From NCBI RefSeq assembly GCF_016595435.1, contig NZ_JAENIJ010000023.1, positions 1 through 64,000 on the forward strand: a stretch of 64,000 nt of DNA, written 5' to 3'. How positions within the stretch are numbered: the first letter of the stretch is position 1; the number at the start of each line of letters is the position of its first letter. A program made the translations under genes and the position numbers. Below are positions 42,025 through 51,798 of this stretch, one piece after another. Under the pieces are notes generated by a model. That model saw only the letters and a list, made by a program, of their open reading frames with translations, did not search any database and was not told where the DNA came from. This DNA comes from Luteolibacter pohnpeiensis (GTDB lineage: Bacteria; Verrucomicrobiota; Verrucomicrobiia; Verrucomicrobiales; Akkermansiaceae).

Positions 42025-43647
42025 TCATTCGGCATGCATGATCGATTCCCAAGAATCGATGCCGATGACCTTCAGATAGGGAGCGCACGCGCGGTCTTCC
42101 TCGCTGGTGCCGAGCGATTGATATAAGTGCCAGATGGGCTTTTTGCCCAATGGATCATCAGCATCATCCGGAAATTTCCTCAGTCCGATGCGAAGCCCGC
42201 CTTCACCACGGTTATCGATCCAGTTGTGATATTCCCAGGTTTGGATCGATGGCAGCTTTGAGATTTTCTTCCAAGCGAATGCCATGCCCGCTGCCTGTTC
42301 GGCAAGAGTGGCCGCGCTGTAGTCTCGGGAATTGAATCCGTTTTCCGAAAGCTGGACGGGGCGTATTTTACCGTGGTCGAGGAAGGCTGGTTGGCGCAAA
42401 TAGGCGTCCAGCACTTCAAGGTTTCGAGGGGTGATTTGGGCAGTTGCGAAGGTGAAATCTGATTGATGATCGTTCCAGGTTTTGGGCTCAAAAAGATCCT
42501 CAGGATACGGATGAAACGCGATTCCCCAACCGAAGTTGCCTTCGCTCTGATTGAAGCGGGCAAGCAGATCTAACAATTGCTTGGATCCATACCAATGTGG
42601 ATTGCCCGGTTGCTGCCACCAATGGGTTAGGGAAATCAAAGGGCGGGAGTGGGGGTCGTATTGCCTGGCGATGAGATCCATCATCCGCATGGAGCGGTGG
42701 TAAAGTTCCAGGTATTCGATCGCGGATTTTTCACCCGCGTTTGTCCATTCCCAACCGGCATCGACCTCGTTGTGCATGATCCAGTGGTGCACCCGACCGT
42801 GTTCGGCGGCATCGCGGATCCATCGACGCGCCATCAGGTCCAGAATGGCGCCGTATAAATGGACTCCAGCTTTTGTTGTTAGATTCGGCATCGCAAAGAT
42901 GCCGTGTGGGTCCGCATCGGGATGGCCGAGGATTTTCAGTAAAGGATCGTTTGCCCGCGCCGGGTTCGGGATGAGCAAAATAGCCGAAACCATGGCTCCG
43001 CGCTTCGCGGCCGCTTTGAAGGTCTCGTCCAACTTGGCGAGTTCTTGTTCCCGCGCGTAGTAGGTGCTCCCTTGCCACGCGAAGGGTTCGGTTTGTTCTT
43101 CAGCTGTTAGTGAAATAAGGCTCGAAAGGACGACATTGACGGTGACTGCGTCGATTCCAAGATCGTCCAATTCACCGGGGATTCGGCCTGCGGTCCAGCC
43201 ACCCAAACCTTTCTTGGTTTTCAGTTCAATCTCTGGCCCAGGAGGAGATTCGCAAAAGATTTGATCAGGATAATGAAATGCGGATGCGGTTACGGAACCG
43301 GCCCCGTCTTGCCGTATGATTTGCCAACGCCCCATCAGACGGTCGAATGGTTGAGCTTTCCTTGGAATCATCAAAGTGAAGGTTCCGTCAGGGCTGGATT
43401 CGATTTTTTGCAGTGGAATAAGTGGCGCTGAATCGGCTGAACTTCGCTCCATGGGTAATTCCGCGAGAAAGAATCTGCCTGAAGCTGGGACTTTTCCGCG
43501 GATCATCAGTTGATCCTTTCCTACCTCAACACGCTCAATCCCGGCCTCATGAGGGGCATTTAAATAGGCCTCCAGCTGGACTTGATCGTTCGCCATGGCA
43601 GGAACTGCCATCAACCAAAGTCCGGTCGCCAACAGAAGATGTTTCAT
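42025..43647 (-). CDS. DUF5722 family exported protein (glycoside-hydrolase-like barrel)
   Basis: A 540-residue protein starting MKHLLLATGLWLMAV, an evident signal peptide (an upstream in-frame Met at 43743 is unlikely). The mature part matches DUF5722: EIELKTKKGLGGWTAGRIPG followed by GIDAVTVNVVLSSL, the MHNEVDAGWEW motif, HWWQQPG and LSENGFNS. The MHNE and SENG segments resemble the paired acid/base and nucleophile Glu of TIM-barrel glycosidases, which is inference. It is likely a periplasmic polysaccharide-acting enzyme. It is transcribed leftward, convergent with the LamG gene. Confidence 0.82.
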   Translation of the reverse strand: MKHLLLATGLWLMAVPAMANDQVQLEAYLNAPHEAGIERVEVGKDQLMIRGKVPASGRFFLAELPMERSSADSAPLIPLQKIESSPDGTFTLMIPRKAQPFDRLMGRWQIIRQDGAGSVTASAFHYPDQIFCESPPGPEIELKTKKGLGGWTAGRIPGELDDLGIDAVTVNVVLSSLISLTAEEQTEPFAWQGSTYYAREQELAKLDETFKAAAKRGAMVSAILLIPNPARANDPLLKILGHPDADPHGIFAMPNLTTKAGVHLYGAILDLMARRWIRDAAEHGRVHHWIMHNEVDAGWEWTNAGEKSAIEYLELYHRSMRMMDLIARQYDPHSRPLISLTHWWQQPGNPHWYGSKQLLDLLARFNQSEGNFGWGIAFHPYPEDLFEPKTWNDHQSDFTFATAQITPRNLEVLDAYLRQPAFLDHGKIRPVQLSENGFNSRDYSAATLAEQAAGMAFAWKKISKLPSIQTWEYHNWIDNRGEGGLRIGLRKFPDDADDPLGKKPIWHLYQSLGTSEEDRACAPYLKVIGIDSWESIMHAE

Positions 43648-43703
43648 CTCAACTGGCAACGTGCACACGGCGGCGATTTTTTCATCCCGACCGGGTGGAA
43701 TAG

Positions 43704-43740
43704 AAAAAGCCACCTTCCCGAAATTCAGGAAGGTGGCTTT
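43704..43740 (-). terminator. rho-independent terminator after the first PEP-CTERM gene
   Basis: AAAGCCACCTTCC (43706-43718) pairs with GGAAGGTGGCTTT (43728-43740), a 13-base stem with nine-base loop, followed on the minus strand by T5. It terminates leftward transcription from the gene ending at 43770. Confidence 0.9.
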
Positions 43741-43769
43741 CAATCAAGAAACCTAAGCGATCCAGGAAA

Positions 43770-44483
43770 TTATTTACGGCGACGGCGCAGCAATCCAAGT
43801 CCAGCCAGACCGAACAGAGCTACAGTCGAAGGCTCAGGGATCGCGACCTGATTGAAGCTCAGGTTGTCGAGTGCAAGACGACCGTTGGTGCTATAGCTCT
43901 CTGCTGTGCGGTTGAAAGTTAGCGTGTAAGTTTCACCGTCCTCACCGGTGAAAGCAGGTGAGATGGTGTAAACTTGGCCATCAGTGAAATCTACAGTTTG
44001 AGACCAAACGGTGGTTAACGAGGAATTGGTAAGACTGAGTGTCCAAGACGAGGTGCCGGAGGTTTCTGCAGTTTGGCCGAAATCGAACGAATTGAGAACC
44101 AGAGCATAACCTGAATCGACGGTGAAAGTGATGGTTACATTCCCATAATCAAGCTGAGCGATATCTGGTGATGACGAAACACCATCCCAAGTTGAGTCAC
44201 CGGTCGTTTGTCCTTCGATTGGGGTGAACCAGGTTGAATGATGAATATCCCAGCTGCTATCGGTAGCAGAGGCACTTGCGCCACCCCAGGTGACGGCAAT
44301 GTTCGAGGTGCTTCCGTTGCTGACGGTGTAACCTGTGCCATCAGATGATGCATTTGAAGCGTAGTTTAGTCCGATTGCTGTGTTGCTGTCACCTAGGCCG
44401 GAGAACCCGATGATCGTCGCATTCGCAAGGCTTGCAACGCCTAGCATCAGCCCAAGAGTGAGGAAGGTGAGTTTTGTTTTCAT
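43770..44483 (-). CDS. PEP-CTERM exported protein (paralogue A)
   Basis: A 237-residue protein starting MKTKLTFLTLGLMLGVASLANA (signal peptide). The mature part is Ser/Thr/Gly-rich beta domain, and the C-terminus carries the exosortase signal IPEPSTVALFGLAGLGLLRRRRK: PEP motif, hydrophobic helix, Arg cluster. Exosortase would cleave it and release or anchor the protein. The next gene rightward is a paralogue with near-identical mature motifs (YALVLNSFDFGQTA, SLTNSSL). No exosortase gene lies in the window. No strong ribosome site is visible. Confidence 0.9.
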   Translation of the reverse strand: MKTKLTFLTLGLMLGVASLANATIIGFSGLGDSNTAIGLNYASNASSDGTGYTVSNGSTSNIAVTWGGASASATDSSWDIHHSTWFTPIEGQTTGDSTWDGVSSSPDIAQLDYGNVTITFTVDSGYALVLNSFDFGQTAETSGTSSWTLSLTNSSLTTVWSQTVDFTDGQVYTISPAFTGEDGETYTLTFNRTAESYSTNGRLALDNLSFNQVAIPEPSTVALFGLAGLGLLRRRRK

Positions 44484-44574
44484 GAGATTGGAGGTATGGA
44501 ATGAGAAACGGACCCGACCAGCAACCGAGGGCAAAACACGGCGATAGCTGGGAATCCATCTTCCCTTTTCCTCC

Positions 44575-44604
44575 AATGGGCATTCCGCCTGCAAAAACCG
44601 CCAA
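44575..44604 (-). promoter_or_regulatory. conserved 30-bp leader motif, PEP-CTERM gene A
   Basis: On the minus strand TTGGCGG begins and CGGAATGCCCATT ends a 30-base block, 91 bases upstream of the ATG. The same-length block occurs at 45602-45631 upstream of the paralogue, with 23 of 30 bases identical. Positional conservation despite divergent intervening sequence suggests a regulatory element or remains of the gene duplication. Confidence 0.5.
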
Positions 44605-44746
44605 TAAATCAGAAAATTTTTCTCAGTGATTGGTGGAATGCAGATAATCTGCTGATGGTGAACGGCTTGTCTGTTCTGAAGTAGTCAATGATGCAACCCG
44701 CTCAGAACGCCGTATCGATTTTTATATGAAGAATTCGGCGCCGAGT

Positions 44747-44775
44747 ATTCAGGCTGCGGATTCCGCAGCCTGAAT
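44747..44775 (-). terminator. hairpin downstream of the second PEP-CTERM gene
   Basis: ATTCAGGCTGCGG (44747-44759) and CCGCAGCCTGAAT (44763-44775) form a perfect 13-base stem with a three-base loop, 13 bases after the stop of the gene at 44789. There is no T-run on either side, so termination would be weak; it may mainly stabilise the mRNA 3' end. Confidence 0.55.
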
Positions 44776-44788
44776 GAAGCCAATCGGT

Positions 44789-45502
44789 TCACTTGCGGCG
44801 GCGCAGCAGGCCCAGACCCGCAAGTGCGAACAGTGCGACAACTGAAGGTTCCGGGATGGCAACTTGGTTGAAGCTCAGGTTGTCAATTGCAACCCGGCCA
44901 TTGGTATCGTAGCTCTGGTCTGTTCTATCGAATGTCAGAGTGTAGGTCTCTCCATCTTCGCCTACAAAGTTTGGCGAGATTGTGTATACTTGGCCGTTGG
45001 TGAAATCAATGGTCTCGGTCCAGACCACTGCCAGGCTTGAGTTTGTGAGGCTGAGAGTCCAGCTGGAGGTTCCAGAAGTTTGGGCGGTTTGACCGAAGTC
45101 GAATGAATTGAGAACAAGGGCATATCCTGCGTCAGCGCTGAAAGTGATTGCCATATTGCCGTAGTCCAGTTGCCCGATCCGTGGAGCGGTCGATACGCCG
45201 TCCCATGAGGTATCACCGGCTGTTTGCGCTTCGATATCTCCGAAATTGGTCGCCTGATGAAAGTCCCAACTACTGTCTGTCGCTGTAGCATTCGCGCCAC
45301 CCCAAGCCAGGCTAATGTTTGGGGTTGTACCATTGCTAACAACATAACCTTCAGCAGTGTTATCAGTGGTAGCATTTGAGGCGTAATCCAGTGGAATGGC
45401 TGTATTACTGTTGAAGCCAGAAAAGCCGATAATGGTTGCACTACTGATTGACGCTGCGCCAAGCAGTAGCCCGAGACTGAGAGTGGTCACTTTTGATTTC
45501 AT
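44789..45502 (-). CDS. PEP-CTERM exported protein (paralogue B)
   Basis: A 237-residue protein starting MKSKVTTLSLGLLLGAASISSA (signal peptide), ending in IPEPSVVALFALAGLGLLRRRK, the PEP-CTERM sorting signal. The mature sequence is closely similar to the adjacent gene A along its length, including SFDFGQTA, SSWTLSLTNSSL and GEDGETYTLTF. It is a tandem duplicate. It is expressed from its own leader (conserved 30-base motif, 99 bases upstream). Function is unknown; members are thought to act at the cell surface or in extracellular polymer. Confidence 0.9.
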   Translation of the reverse strand: MKSKVTTLSLGLLLGAASISSATIIGFSGFNSNTAIPLDYASNATTDNTAEGYVVSNGTTPNISLAWGGANATATDSSWDFHQATNFGDIEAQTAGDTSWDGVSTAPRIGQLDYGNMAITFSADAGYALVLNSFDFGQTAQTSGTSSWTLSLTNSSLAVVWTETIDFTNGQVYTISPNFVGEDGETYTLTFDRTDQSYDTNGRVAIDNLSFNQVAIPEPSVVALFALAGLGLLRRRK

Positions 45503-45601
45503 GAGATGGCGGGTAGGGAATGACGTTGATGGAAACAGAGCAGACGGTCCCACATGTGTGGCTGATGGTCTGTTCCGGCAGAGATTGGTATTCTCTTTAT
45601 C

Positions 45602-45631
45602 AATGGGCATTTCGGACACGAAACCCGCCAA
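45602..45631 (-). promoter_or_regulatory. conserved 30-bp leader motif, PEP-CTERM gene B
   Basis: TTGGCGGG...CGAAATGCCCATT on the minus strand, 99 bases upstream of the gene B start. It matches the copy upstream of gene A in 23 of 30 positions. Confidence 0.5.
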
Positions 45632-45666
45632 ATAATTTCAACTATTTACAAAAATTATTCGAAACT

Positions 45667-47994
45667 CTATTTGATTGATAATGAAGAGCATATCAATTCG
45701 GTTTCAGTCATAAGAATTCGCGATACCGCCCAGTCGACCCAGACTTCGAGCATCATGTCAGAGCTTGTGTCGAAATTGGGAGGTTTTATCGAGCGAGCGG
45801 TATCGAGATGCTCTTTCATGGATTTGACATCACCGAGCTCATGATAAGCCATCGCCTGCAGGCAATTCGCTGAACGCTGGCGATCTCCCCGGCCCCCGCG
45901 GAATGAGAGCGAGCGTTTGCTCCAGACCAGCGCCTGCTGTTCGTTGCCGCACCGATGATAGTAGGTTGCGATCCCTAAAGCATCCCACTGGGGGAACGAG
46001 TCACGATTGGAATAGTTGCTGCGTGCCCCGGAGGCGCACATTTCCATCGCTTGCTTGAGTCGCTCCAAATTCTCTTCAGTGGTGGGGCGCAGAAGGCAGA
46101 TTTTGAGCAGGTGTTCCGCAGCGAGCGCACTTTTAGTCGGTAGAAAACGATCAAGCGCTTCCTGCCGATACGCCTCATAAACTTCCGGAGACTCATATTC
46201 TGCCAGCAATGCTGCCAGGCACATGCAGTCGGTGCCTTCAATGACGGCTTCCGGATTTTCGTGGCGGCCAGCCCGATCAAGCCAGCGGAAGCAATGAATG
46301 GCGCTTTTCCATCTTCCACGCATCGCATTCCAGTGGGCAAGGGTCCGGATGACGTAGGTGGCATCTGGAGAAAATTCGACGGAGTCGATCGGGTAAGACT
46401 CCAGCAGTGCATTCGCTTCTTCCGCTTTCCCTTCGTTCAGAAGAATGGTGACGCCAGCGATGCCCTGGATGTCTGAACCGGCTCTGCCCAAATTCAGAAG
46501 GTTCGCGAGCTGGGCGATGTTGGTCTTGGCGTTGACCTGGGTGCGCAGCCGATCTTCCTCATTACGAGCGGCTTCGGCTTCCTTGCTCAATCTCACTTGT
46601 TCGGCCAAGGCGTGACGTTCTCGCCAAAAAAGCCACGTGGCAGAGCCCAGCCCGATCACGAGCGATAACAGAACGGCAGCTCCGGAAATGCAGGCGACCT
46701 GATTCCGACGGAAAAACTTTTCTAGCAGGTAAACCCGCCCGGCTTTGCGCGCGTGGACCGGTTGATCCGAAAGAAAGCGCCGCAGATCCAGTTCCAGCCC
46801 ATACGGGGTGGAATACCGGCGGTTGCGATCCTTCTCGATGGCTTTCATCACGATCGCATCCAGGTCCCCGCGCAACAAGGAACTGAGCTTGCTTGGATCG
46901 CATTTGCGGGCGGCGGCGGTTTCAACCTGATCTGCTCGGTTGAGTGCCGCGAACCTTTGGGATGGTAGCGGCGGCTCGGTGTTGAGCAGCATCAATCGCA
47001 TTTTGGAGGCTCCGAGCTTCGATAGCGAAGTTTCGTCAAATGGGGGCCGACCGGTCAGAAGCTCGTAAAGCAAAACGCCCAGGCTGTAGACATCGCTCCG
47101 AGTATCGATGTCGATATTTCGCAAATCGACCTGCTCGGGGCTCATGTAGGCAGGCGTGCCGATCATCTGGTCGCGCTCCGTGATGCTGGTCCGTTTTTTT
47201 CGATCGTCAGAGGTCGCTTTCGCGATCCCGAAATCGATGACCTTCGGAGTGGCTCCCGTGTCGCTGGATTTTACCAGAATGTTGGAAGGTTTGATGTCGC
47301 GGTGGACAATGCCTTTTTGGTGGGCGTGCTGGATCGCCTGACAAATCTGGATGAAAAGCTTCAACCGCGCATCGATGTCGAGCTTTTGGCGATCACACCA
47401 CGTGGTGATGCGCTCGCCCTCCACCAGTTCCATCACGAAGTAGGGTCGGCCGGTATCCGTCGCGCCGGCATCCAGCACCTGCGCGATGTTTGGATGGTCC
47501 ATCATCGCAAGCGCTTGACGTTCAATTTCGAATCGGGCGATCACCCGTTCGGTATCCATGCCGAGGCGGATGATTTTCAGCGCGACTTTGCGACGGACCG
47601 GTTCTTCCTGATCCGCCTCATAAACGACACCGCAGCCACCTTCGCCGATGCGCTGGGTCAATCGATAGCGCCCGATGCGTGAGCCTGGCTCGACCAGGTG
47701 CAACTTGGGATCTTCCGCAGGAAACGGGAATTCCGAGGACTCGAATGCATCGGCGGCATCCCACGCGATCGACATCCGGCTTTCACGCGCATCGACGAAA
47801 AATGCCGCCGATTTTTCTGCGGCCTCGACCAGCTTGCGCATGCGTGCGAGCGCGGCCTCATCGTGACGAAACCATTGCTTTAAAAATTCATCGCGTGAAT
47901 CCGGATCCTCCAAGCCGAGGGCTGTCTCAAATACCGCTTCTTCGATTTCCCGGTCTGCTTCGGAAGAGGCGTGCGGATCGTCAGGCTTCATCAT
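45667..47994 (-). CDS. membrane Ser/Thr protein kinase (PknB-like)
   Basis: A 775-residue kinase. An N-terminal 100-residue acidic segment precedes the kinase domain (about 108-390): Gly-loop GEGGCGVV (117-124), Lys140 in VALKII, HRDIKPSN (231-238), DFG (254-256) and a normal activation loop (GTPAYMSPEQ). A transmembrane helix lies near 430-455 (VACISGAAVLLSLVIGL). The tail to 775 is helical, TPR-like. The start ATG overlaps the ECF sigma stop by 14 bases, so the two are co-translated. Such kinase-sigma pairs are common in Planctomycetes and Verrucomicrobia, where the kinase may respond to a sensed signal. Confidence 0.9.
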   Translation of the reverse strand: MMKPDDPHASSEADREIEEAVFETALGLEDPDSRDEFLKQWFRHDEAALARMRKLVEAAEKSAAFFVDARESRMSIAWDAADAFESSEFPFPAEDPKLHLVEPGSRIGRYRLTQRIGEGGCGVVYEADQEEPVRRKVALKIIRLGMDTERVIARFEIERQALAMMDHPNIAQVLDAGATDTGRPYFVMELVEGERITTWCDRQKLDIDARLKLFIQICQAIQHAHQKGIVHRDIKPSNILVKSSDTGATPKVIDFGIAKATSDDRKKRTSITERDQMIGTPAYMSPEQVDLRNIDIDTRSDVYSLGVLLYELLTGRPPFDETSLSKLGASKMRLMLLNTEPPLPSQRFAALNRADQVETAAARKCDPSKLSSLLRGDLDAIVMKAIEKDRNRRYSTPYGLELDLRRFLSDQPVHARKAGRVYLLEKFFRRNQVACISGAAVLLSLVIGLGSATWLFWRERHALAEQVRLSKEAEAARNEEDRLRTQVNAKTNIAQLANLLNLGRAGSDIQGIAGVTILLNEGKAEEANALLESYPIDSVEFSPDATYVIRTLAHWNAMRGRWKSAIHCFRWLDRAGRHENPEAVIEGTDCMCLAALLAEYESPEVYEAYRQEALDRFLPTKSALAAEHLLKICLLRPTTEENLERLKQAMEMCASGARSNYSNRDSFPQWDALGIATYYHRCGNEQQALVWSKRSLSFRGGRGDRQRSANCLQAMAYHELGDVKSMKEHLDTARSIKPPNFDTSSDMMLEVWVDWAVSRILMTETELICSSLSIK

Positions 47995-48526
47995 CCTCGT
48001 GCTGCATCATCTGATAGAGCTTTGCCTTGGCAAGCGCCCATCGTCTTTCCACCGAGCGAACACTGCTGCCGGTCATTTCGGCAATCTCTTTGCTGCCGAG
48101 CCCGCTGAAAAACTTCAGCAGCACAATTTTTGCCGCGTCCGGATCGCTTTTTTCCAATCGGTCCAGACTTTCATGAACCATCAGCAAGTAATCCTCCGGC
48201 TTACGCTCCTCACTATCCTGAAAGCTTTCCGCCTGGCGTTTGAGAGCGGATTTGCGCCGTGCGTGATGGACTAGGATGTGCCTCATGGCGTGCGAGGCCG
48301 CGCCAAAGAAATGGGCCCGGCTTTCCCAGCGTTGTTCGCCACTTCCAGCGAGGCGAATCCAGGCTTCATGCACCAAAGCCGTCGCCTGCAGGGTGTGGCC
48401 TTCCGCTTCCTTGCGCATGCGGGATGCGGCAAGCCGCCGCAATTCATCATAGACCAGCGGCATCAGGCGATCCGATGACCAATGGGTCTCATGGCTGATA
48501 TCCGCGCGATCGGTTACCCCGTGCAT
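47981..48526 (-). CDS. ECF sigma factor (sigma70_ECF, PF07638 type)
   Basis: A 181-residue sigma factor starting [12 protein letters not shown] (a further Met upstream at 48568 is less likely). Region 2 covers [20 protein letters not shown]; region 4 has [20 protein letters not shown]. The PF07638 pattern ([10 protein letters not shown], then [15 protein letters not shown]) marks the group that is often encoded next to Ser/Thr kinases, as here. The start lies only 22 bases from the start of the divergent ABC gene, so their promoters must overlap and may be co-regulated. Confidence 0.9.
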   Translation of the reverse strand: MHGVTDRADISHETHWSSDRLMPLVYDELRRLAASRMRKEAEGHTLQATALVHEAWIRLAGSGEQRWESRAHFFGAASHAMRHILVHHARRKSALKRQAESFQDSEERKPEDYLLMVHESLDRLEKSDPDAAKIVLLKFFSGLGSKEIAEMTGSSVRSVERRWALAKAKLYQMMQHEDDEA

Positions 48527-48548
48527 TGTCCCCGTTGTAGCGATCGGC

Positions 48549-49415
48549 GTGAGCAACCACAAGGTCAAACCTGTGGATCGTTTAGAGGTTTATGAGCAAA
48601 ACCCTGACCCGATTGCGGAAAATGCCTGGGATGGCATTGAGTTCCGGTTTGACCGAACCTGGAATCCGGTGCCAGATCCAGATGTGTCTGAAACGCCGGT
48701 ACGAGAGCAGGAAAAACAGCGGCTGTTTACGGCGCGTGGTCTAACCAAAATCTATCCGGGCGAAGTGGAAGTTCGCGCACTTGATGGCGTGGATCTTGAG
48801 CTGTTCGAAGGCGAACTGGTCGTGCTGCTAGGCCCGTCGGGTAGTGGAAAATCGACGTTGTTGAACATCCTTGGCGGCCTTGATACCCCGACCCATGGCT
48901 CACTTGCCTACAAAGGTGACGATTTGGCAAATGCGGATGAAAAATCGCTCACCCGGTTTCGGCGCGACGCGGCAGGCTTCATTTTCCAGTTCTACAATCT
49001 GATCCCAAGCCTCACCGCCCGGGAAAATGTGGCATTGATCACCGAGATTTCGCGTGACCCGATGCTGCCGGAAGAAGCACTCGGCATGGTTGGCCTGGCC
49101 GATCGTATGGATCATTTCCCGTCCCAACTATCCGGTGGTCAGCAACAACGTGTCGCGATTGCCCGGGCGATTGCGAAGAAACCGGAAGTGCTGCTTTGCG
49201 ACGAGCCGACTGGCGCGCTGGACGTAAAAACCGGCATCACGGTTCTTGAGGCGATCGAGCGGGTAAACCGCGATCTCGGCACCCTGGCGGTGGTCATCAC
49301 CCACAACGCGGTCATCGCTGGCATGGCGGATCGCGTCATCCATTTTTCTGACGGCAACATCACTCACATCGATGTGAATCCACAGCGGCAGCCGGTCGCG
49401 AGCTTGGATTGGTAA
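48549..49415 (+). CDS. MacB-like ABC transporter ATP-binding protein
   Basis: A 288-residue ATPase with a GTG start and a 55-residue unusual N-terminal extension before [13 protein letters not shown]; an internal start is possible. Walker A is [11 protein letters not shown], signature LSGGQQQR, Walker [13 protein letters not shown] and switch His in VVITHNAVI. This is the LolD/MacB class that powers mechanotransmission rather than classic substrate transport. The next two genes are an FtsX-type permease and a membrane-fusion adaptor, giving a tripartite exporter with a separate ATPase subunit. Confidence 0.9.
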   Translation: MSNHKVKPVDRLEVYEQNPDPIAENAWDGIEFRFDRTWNPVPDPDVSETPVREQEKQRLFTARGLTKIYPGEVEVRALDGVDLELFEGELVVLLGPSGSGKSTLLNILGGLDTPTHGSLAYKGDDLANADEKSLTRFRRDAAGFIFQFYNLIPSLTARENVALITEISRDPMLPEEALGMVGLADRMDHFPSQLSGGQQQRVAIARAIAKKPEVLLCDEPTGALDVKTGITVLEAIERVNRDLGTLAVVITHNAVIAGMADRVIHFSDGNITHIDVNPQRQPVASLDW

Positions 49416-49419
49416 CACC

Positions 49420-51783
49420 ATGCATCCACTCGATCGCAAATTGTTCCGGGACCTCGGTTCCATGAAGGGCCAGATGATCGCCGTGGCACTGGTCATGTCC
49501 TGCGGGCTTGCGGTCATGATCATGGCCCGCAGCCTGATCCATTCGCTGGATACAACGCGCCAGGCTTACTACTCAAAACACCGGTTCGCGGAGGTTTTCT
49601 GCAATCTGAAACGCGCACCCAATTCCCTTCGTGAGCGCCTGGCAAGGATCGATGGGGTAGCCGCATTGGAAACCCGTGTTACGGGGAGTGCCGTACTGGA
49701 AATCCCGGGAATGAACGAGCCTGCCGATGGGACGATCCTTTCCTTGCCGGACGATCGGCCCCAGCAGCTCAATTTGCTTTATCTACGCTCTGGCAGATTG
49801 CCCGAGACGGGTGGTAAAAACGAAGTCGCGGTTGGGGAGGCCTTTGCCAAGGCCCATGGATTCCAGCCGGGTGATACGATCGATGCGACCATCCGCGGAT
49901 CGCGAGAGCGGTTGACGATCACCGGCATCGTTCTCTCTCCCGAGTATGTTTTTGAATCCCGGCCGGGCGATACCATGCCGGATAACCGGCGCTTTGGCGT
50001 GTTTTGGATGAACGAGCATGATCTCTCGATCGCGCTCGATCTGGACGGAGCCTTCAACAACGTCGCGGTCGATCTCGCACCCGGAGCCAGTGAGCGCGGT
50101 GTGATGGCGGAGCTGGATCGGTTGTTAGAGCCATACGGAGGTCTCATCGCCTATGGGCGTGATGATCACCCTTCGGCGCTGCGCTTGGATGATGAATTGA
50201 GAATCCTGCGAGGATTCGCAGTGGCGTTTCCGGCGATCTTTCTTGGCATTGCGGCGTTCATGACCAGTGCTGCACTGTCCCGGTTGGTGCGCTTGCAGCG
50301 CGAGCAGATCGCACAGCTGAAGGCATTCGGCTATTCATCCGCGGCAGTGGGTTGGCACTACATGAAATTTGCTTTGGTCATCGTTGCCTTGGCGACCGTG
50401 GTTGGAAGCGGACTCGGTTTGTTGCTGGCAACTGCCGTTGTCGACCTCTATCACCGCTTTTTCCTGTTCCCATCACTGACGCTTCATCCGGATTGGTGGG
50501 CTCTTGTCACCGCTCTAACAATTAGCACCTTGGTCGTTGCGCTCGGCGTTTCCGGATCGGTCCGGCTGGCGGTGAAGCTGGCTCCTGCGGAAGCGATGCG
50601 TCCGGAACCTCCTGCAGAATTCAAACCGACCGTGCTGGAACGTATGGGGCTCGCTCATCTTGCCTCGCCATCGTTTCGCATGGCGTTGCGCAATATCGAA
50701 CGCAAGCCCTGGCAGTCGCTTTTTACCACGCTTGGTCTGGCGCTCGCGACCGCCATTCCCATCGTGCCGGGGTCCATGCGCGATGGCGTGGCCTACTTGA
50801 TGGATTTCCAATGGTCACTGGTGCAGCGGCAAACGGTCACGCTGGGCTTGGTCGAGGCGGCATCGCCCGAGGCGCTCGATGAGATGCGCCATTTGCCTGG
50901 AGTGATGGATGCGGAACCTTACCGCAGCGTGCCTGCGCGAATGCTTCACGGTCACATCGAGCGACGTGTCGGCATCACCGGGATTCCACGAAATCCACGG
51001 CTCAATCGTCAACTCGACGAGCGCGGCAACGTGGTCGAGTTGCCATCGAGCGGCTTGCTGGTTTCTGCGAAACTGGCGGAAATCATGAATGCGAAGCCTG
51101 GGGATGTCATGAGAATCGAAGTTCAGGAAGGCCGTCGGCCCGTGCTCGAAATTCCGATCGGCGGCACCATCACCGATTACGCGGGAGTGGCTGCTTACAT
51201 GGACATCGACGAGCTTCGCCGCGCCATGCGCGAGGGGCGGACGGTCAGTGGCGCAAATCTCACGGTTGATCGCGCTCACTGGGACGATTTTCTGGAATCG
51301 GTCAACGAAGCGCCGGCGATTGCGTCGTTGGCGATCACCCAGAGCGCCCGCGAGAGTTTTCGCAAATCGACCGGAGAAATGATGAATACCATCCAGGGTA
51401 TCTACTTTGGTTTTGCGGTGATCGTTGCCTTTGGAGTCGTTTACAATGGTGCGCGGATCGCGCTTTCGGAGCGTGGTCGAGATTTGGCGACCTTGCGTGT
51501 GGTCGGTTTCACACATCGGGAAGTTGCGGGCGTGTTGATCGGAGAATTGGCCATGCTGACGTTGTTCGCAATTCCTCTCGGCCTGGCGATCGGCAGTGGC
51601 CTCGCCAAAGCCCTGGTGGCAGGAGTGAGCACGGAAACCGTGCGCATGCCTTTGGTGCTGACTGCCAAAACTTTTGCCACTGCGATGTTGATCGTGCTGG
51701 TGTCTTCCACGGTATCGTTTGCGGTCGTCAGCCGCAGAATTAAAAATCTCGACCTGATAGGCGTGCTCAAAGCGCGCGACTAA
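49420..51783 (+). CDS. FtsX-type ABC permease (MacB-like)
   Basis: A 787-residue permease with two FtsX repeats. The N-terminal helix (MIAVALVMSCGLAVMI) is followed by a large periplasmic domain, a first three-helix FtsX block around residues 270-390, a second periplasmic domain and a C-terminal FtsX block (about 650-780) ending in a cytoplasmic basic tail. The gene begins four bases after the ATPase stop. The topology is of MacB/LolC-like exporters, here doubled and separated from the ATPase. The substrate is unknown. Confidence 0.85.
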   Translation: MHPLDRKLFRDLGSMKGQMIAVALVMSCGLAVMIMARSLIHSLDTTRQAYYSKHRFAEVFCNLKRAPNSLRERLARIDGVAALETRVTGSAVLEIPGMNEPADGTILSLPDDRPQQLNLLYLRSGRLPETGGKNEVAVGEAFAKAHGFQPGDTIDATIRGSRERLTITGIVLSPEYVFESRPGDTMPDNRRFGVFWMNEHDLSIALDLDGAFNNVAVDLAPGASERGVMAELDRLLEPYGGLIAYGRDDHPSALRLDDELRILRGFAVAFPAIFLGIAAFMTSAALSRLVRLQREQIAQLKAFGYSSAAVGWHYMKFALVIVALATVVGSGLGLLLATAVVDLYHRFFLFPSLTLHPDWWALVTALTISTLVVALGVSGSVRLAVKLAPAEAMRPEPPAEFKPTVLERMGLAHLASPSFRMALRNIERKPWQSLFTTLGLALATAIPIVPGSMRDGVAYLMDFQWSLVQRQTVTLGLVEAASPEALDEMRHLPGVMDAEPYRSVPARMLHGHIERRVGITGIPRNPRLNRQLDERGNVVELPSSGLLVSAKLAEIMNAKPGDVMRIEVQEGRRPVLEIPIGGTITDYAGVAAYMDIDELRRAMREGRTVSGANLTVDRAHWDDFLESVNEAPAIASLAITQSARESFRKSTGEMMNTIQGIYFGFAVIVAFGVVYNGARIALSERGRDLATLRVVGFTHREVAGVLIGELAMLTLFAIPLGLAIGSGLAKALVAGVSTETVRMPLVLTAKTFATAMLIVLVSSTVSFAVVSRRIKNLDLIGVLKARD

Positions 51784-51798
51784 TTTTCAAATCCCATC

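Noticed and set aside
44575-44604. Sigma-54 type promoter for PEP-CTERM gene A (TGGC...TTGCA)
   Set aside because: The spacing between GG and GC is eight bases instead of ten and the paralogue does not keep it.
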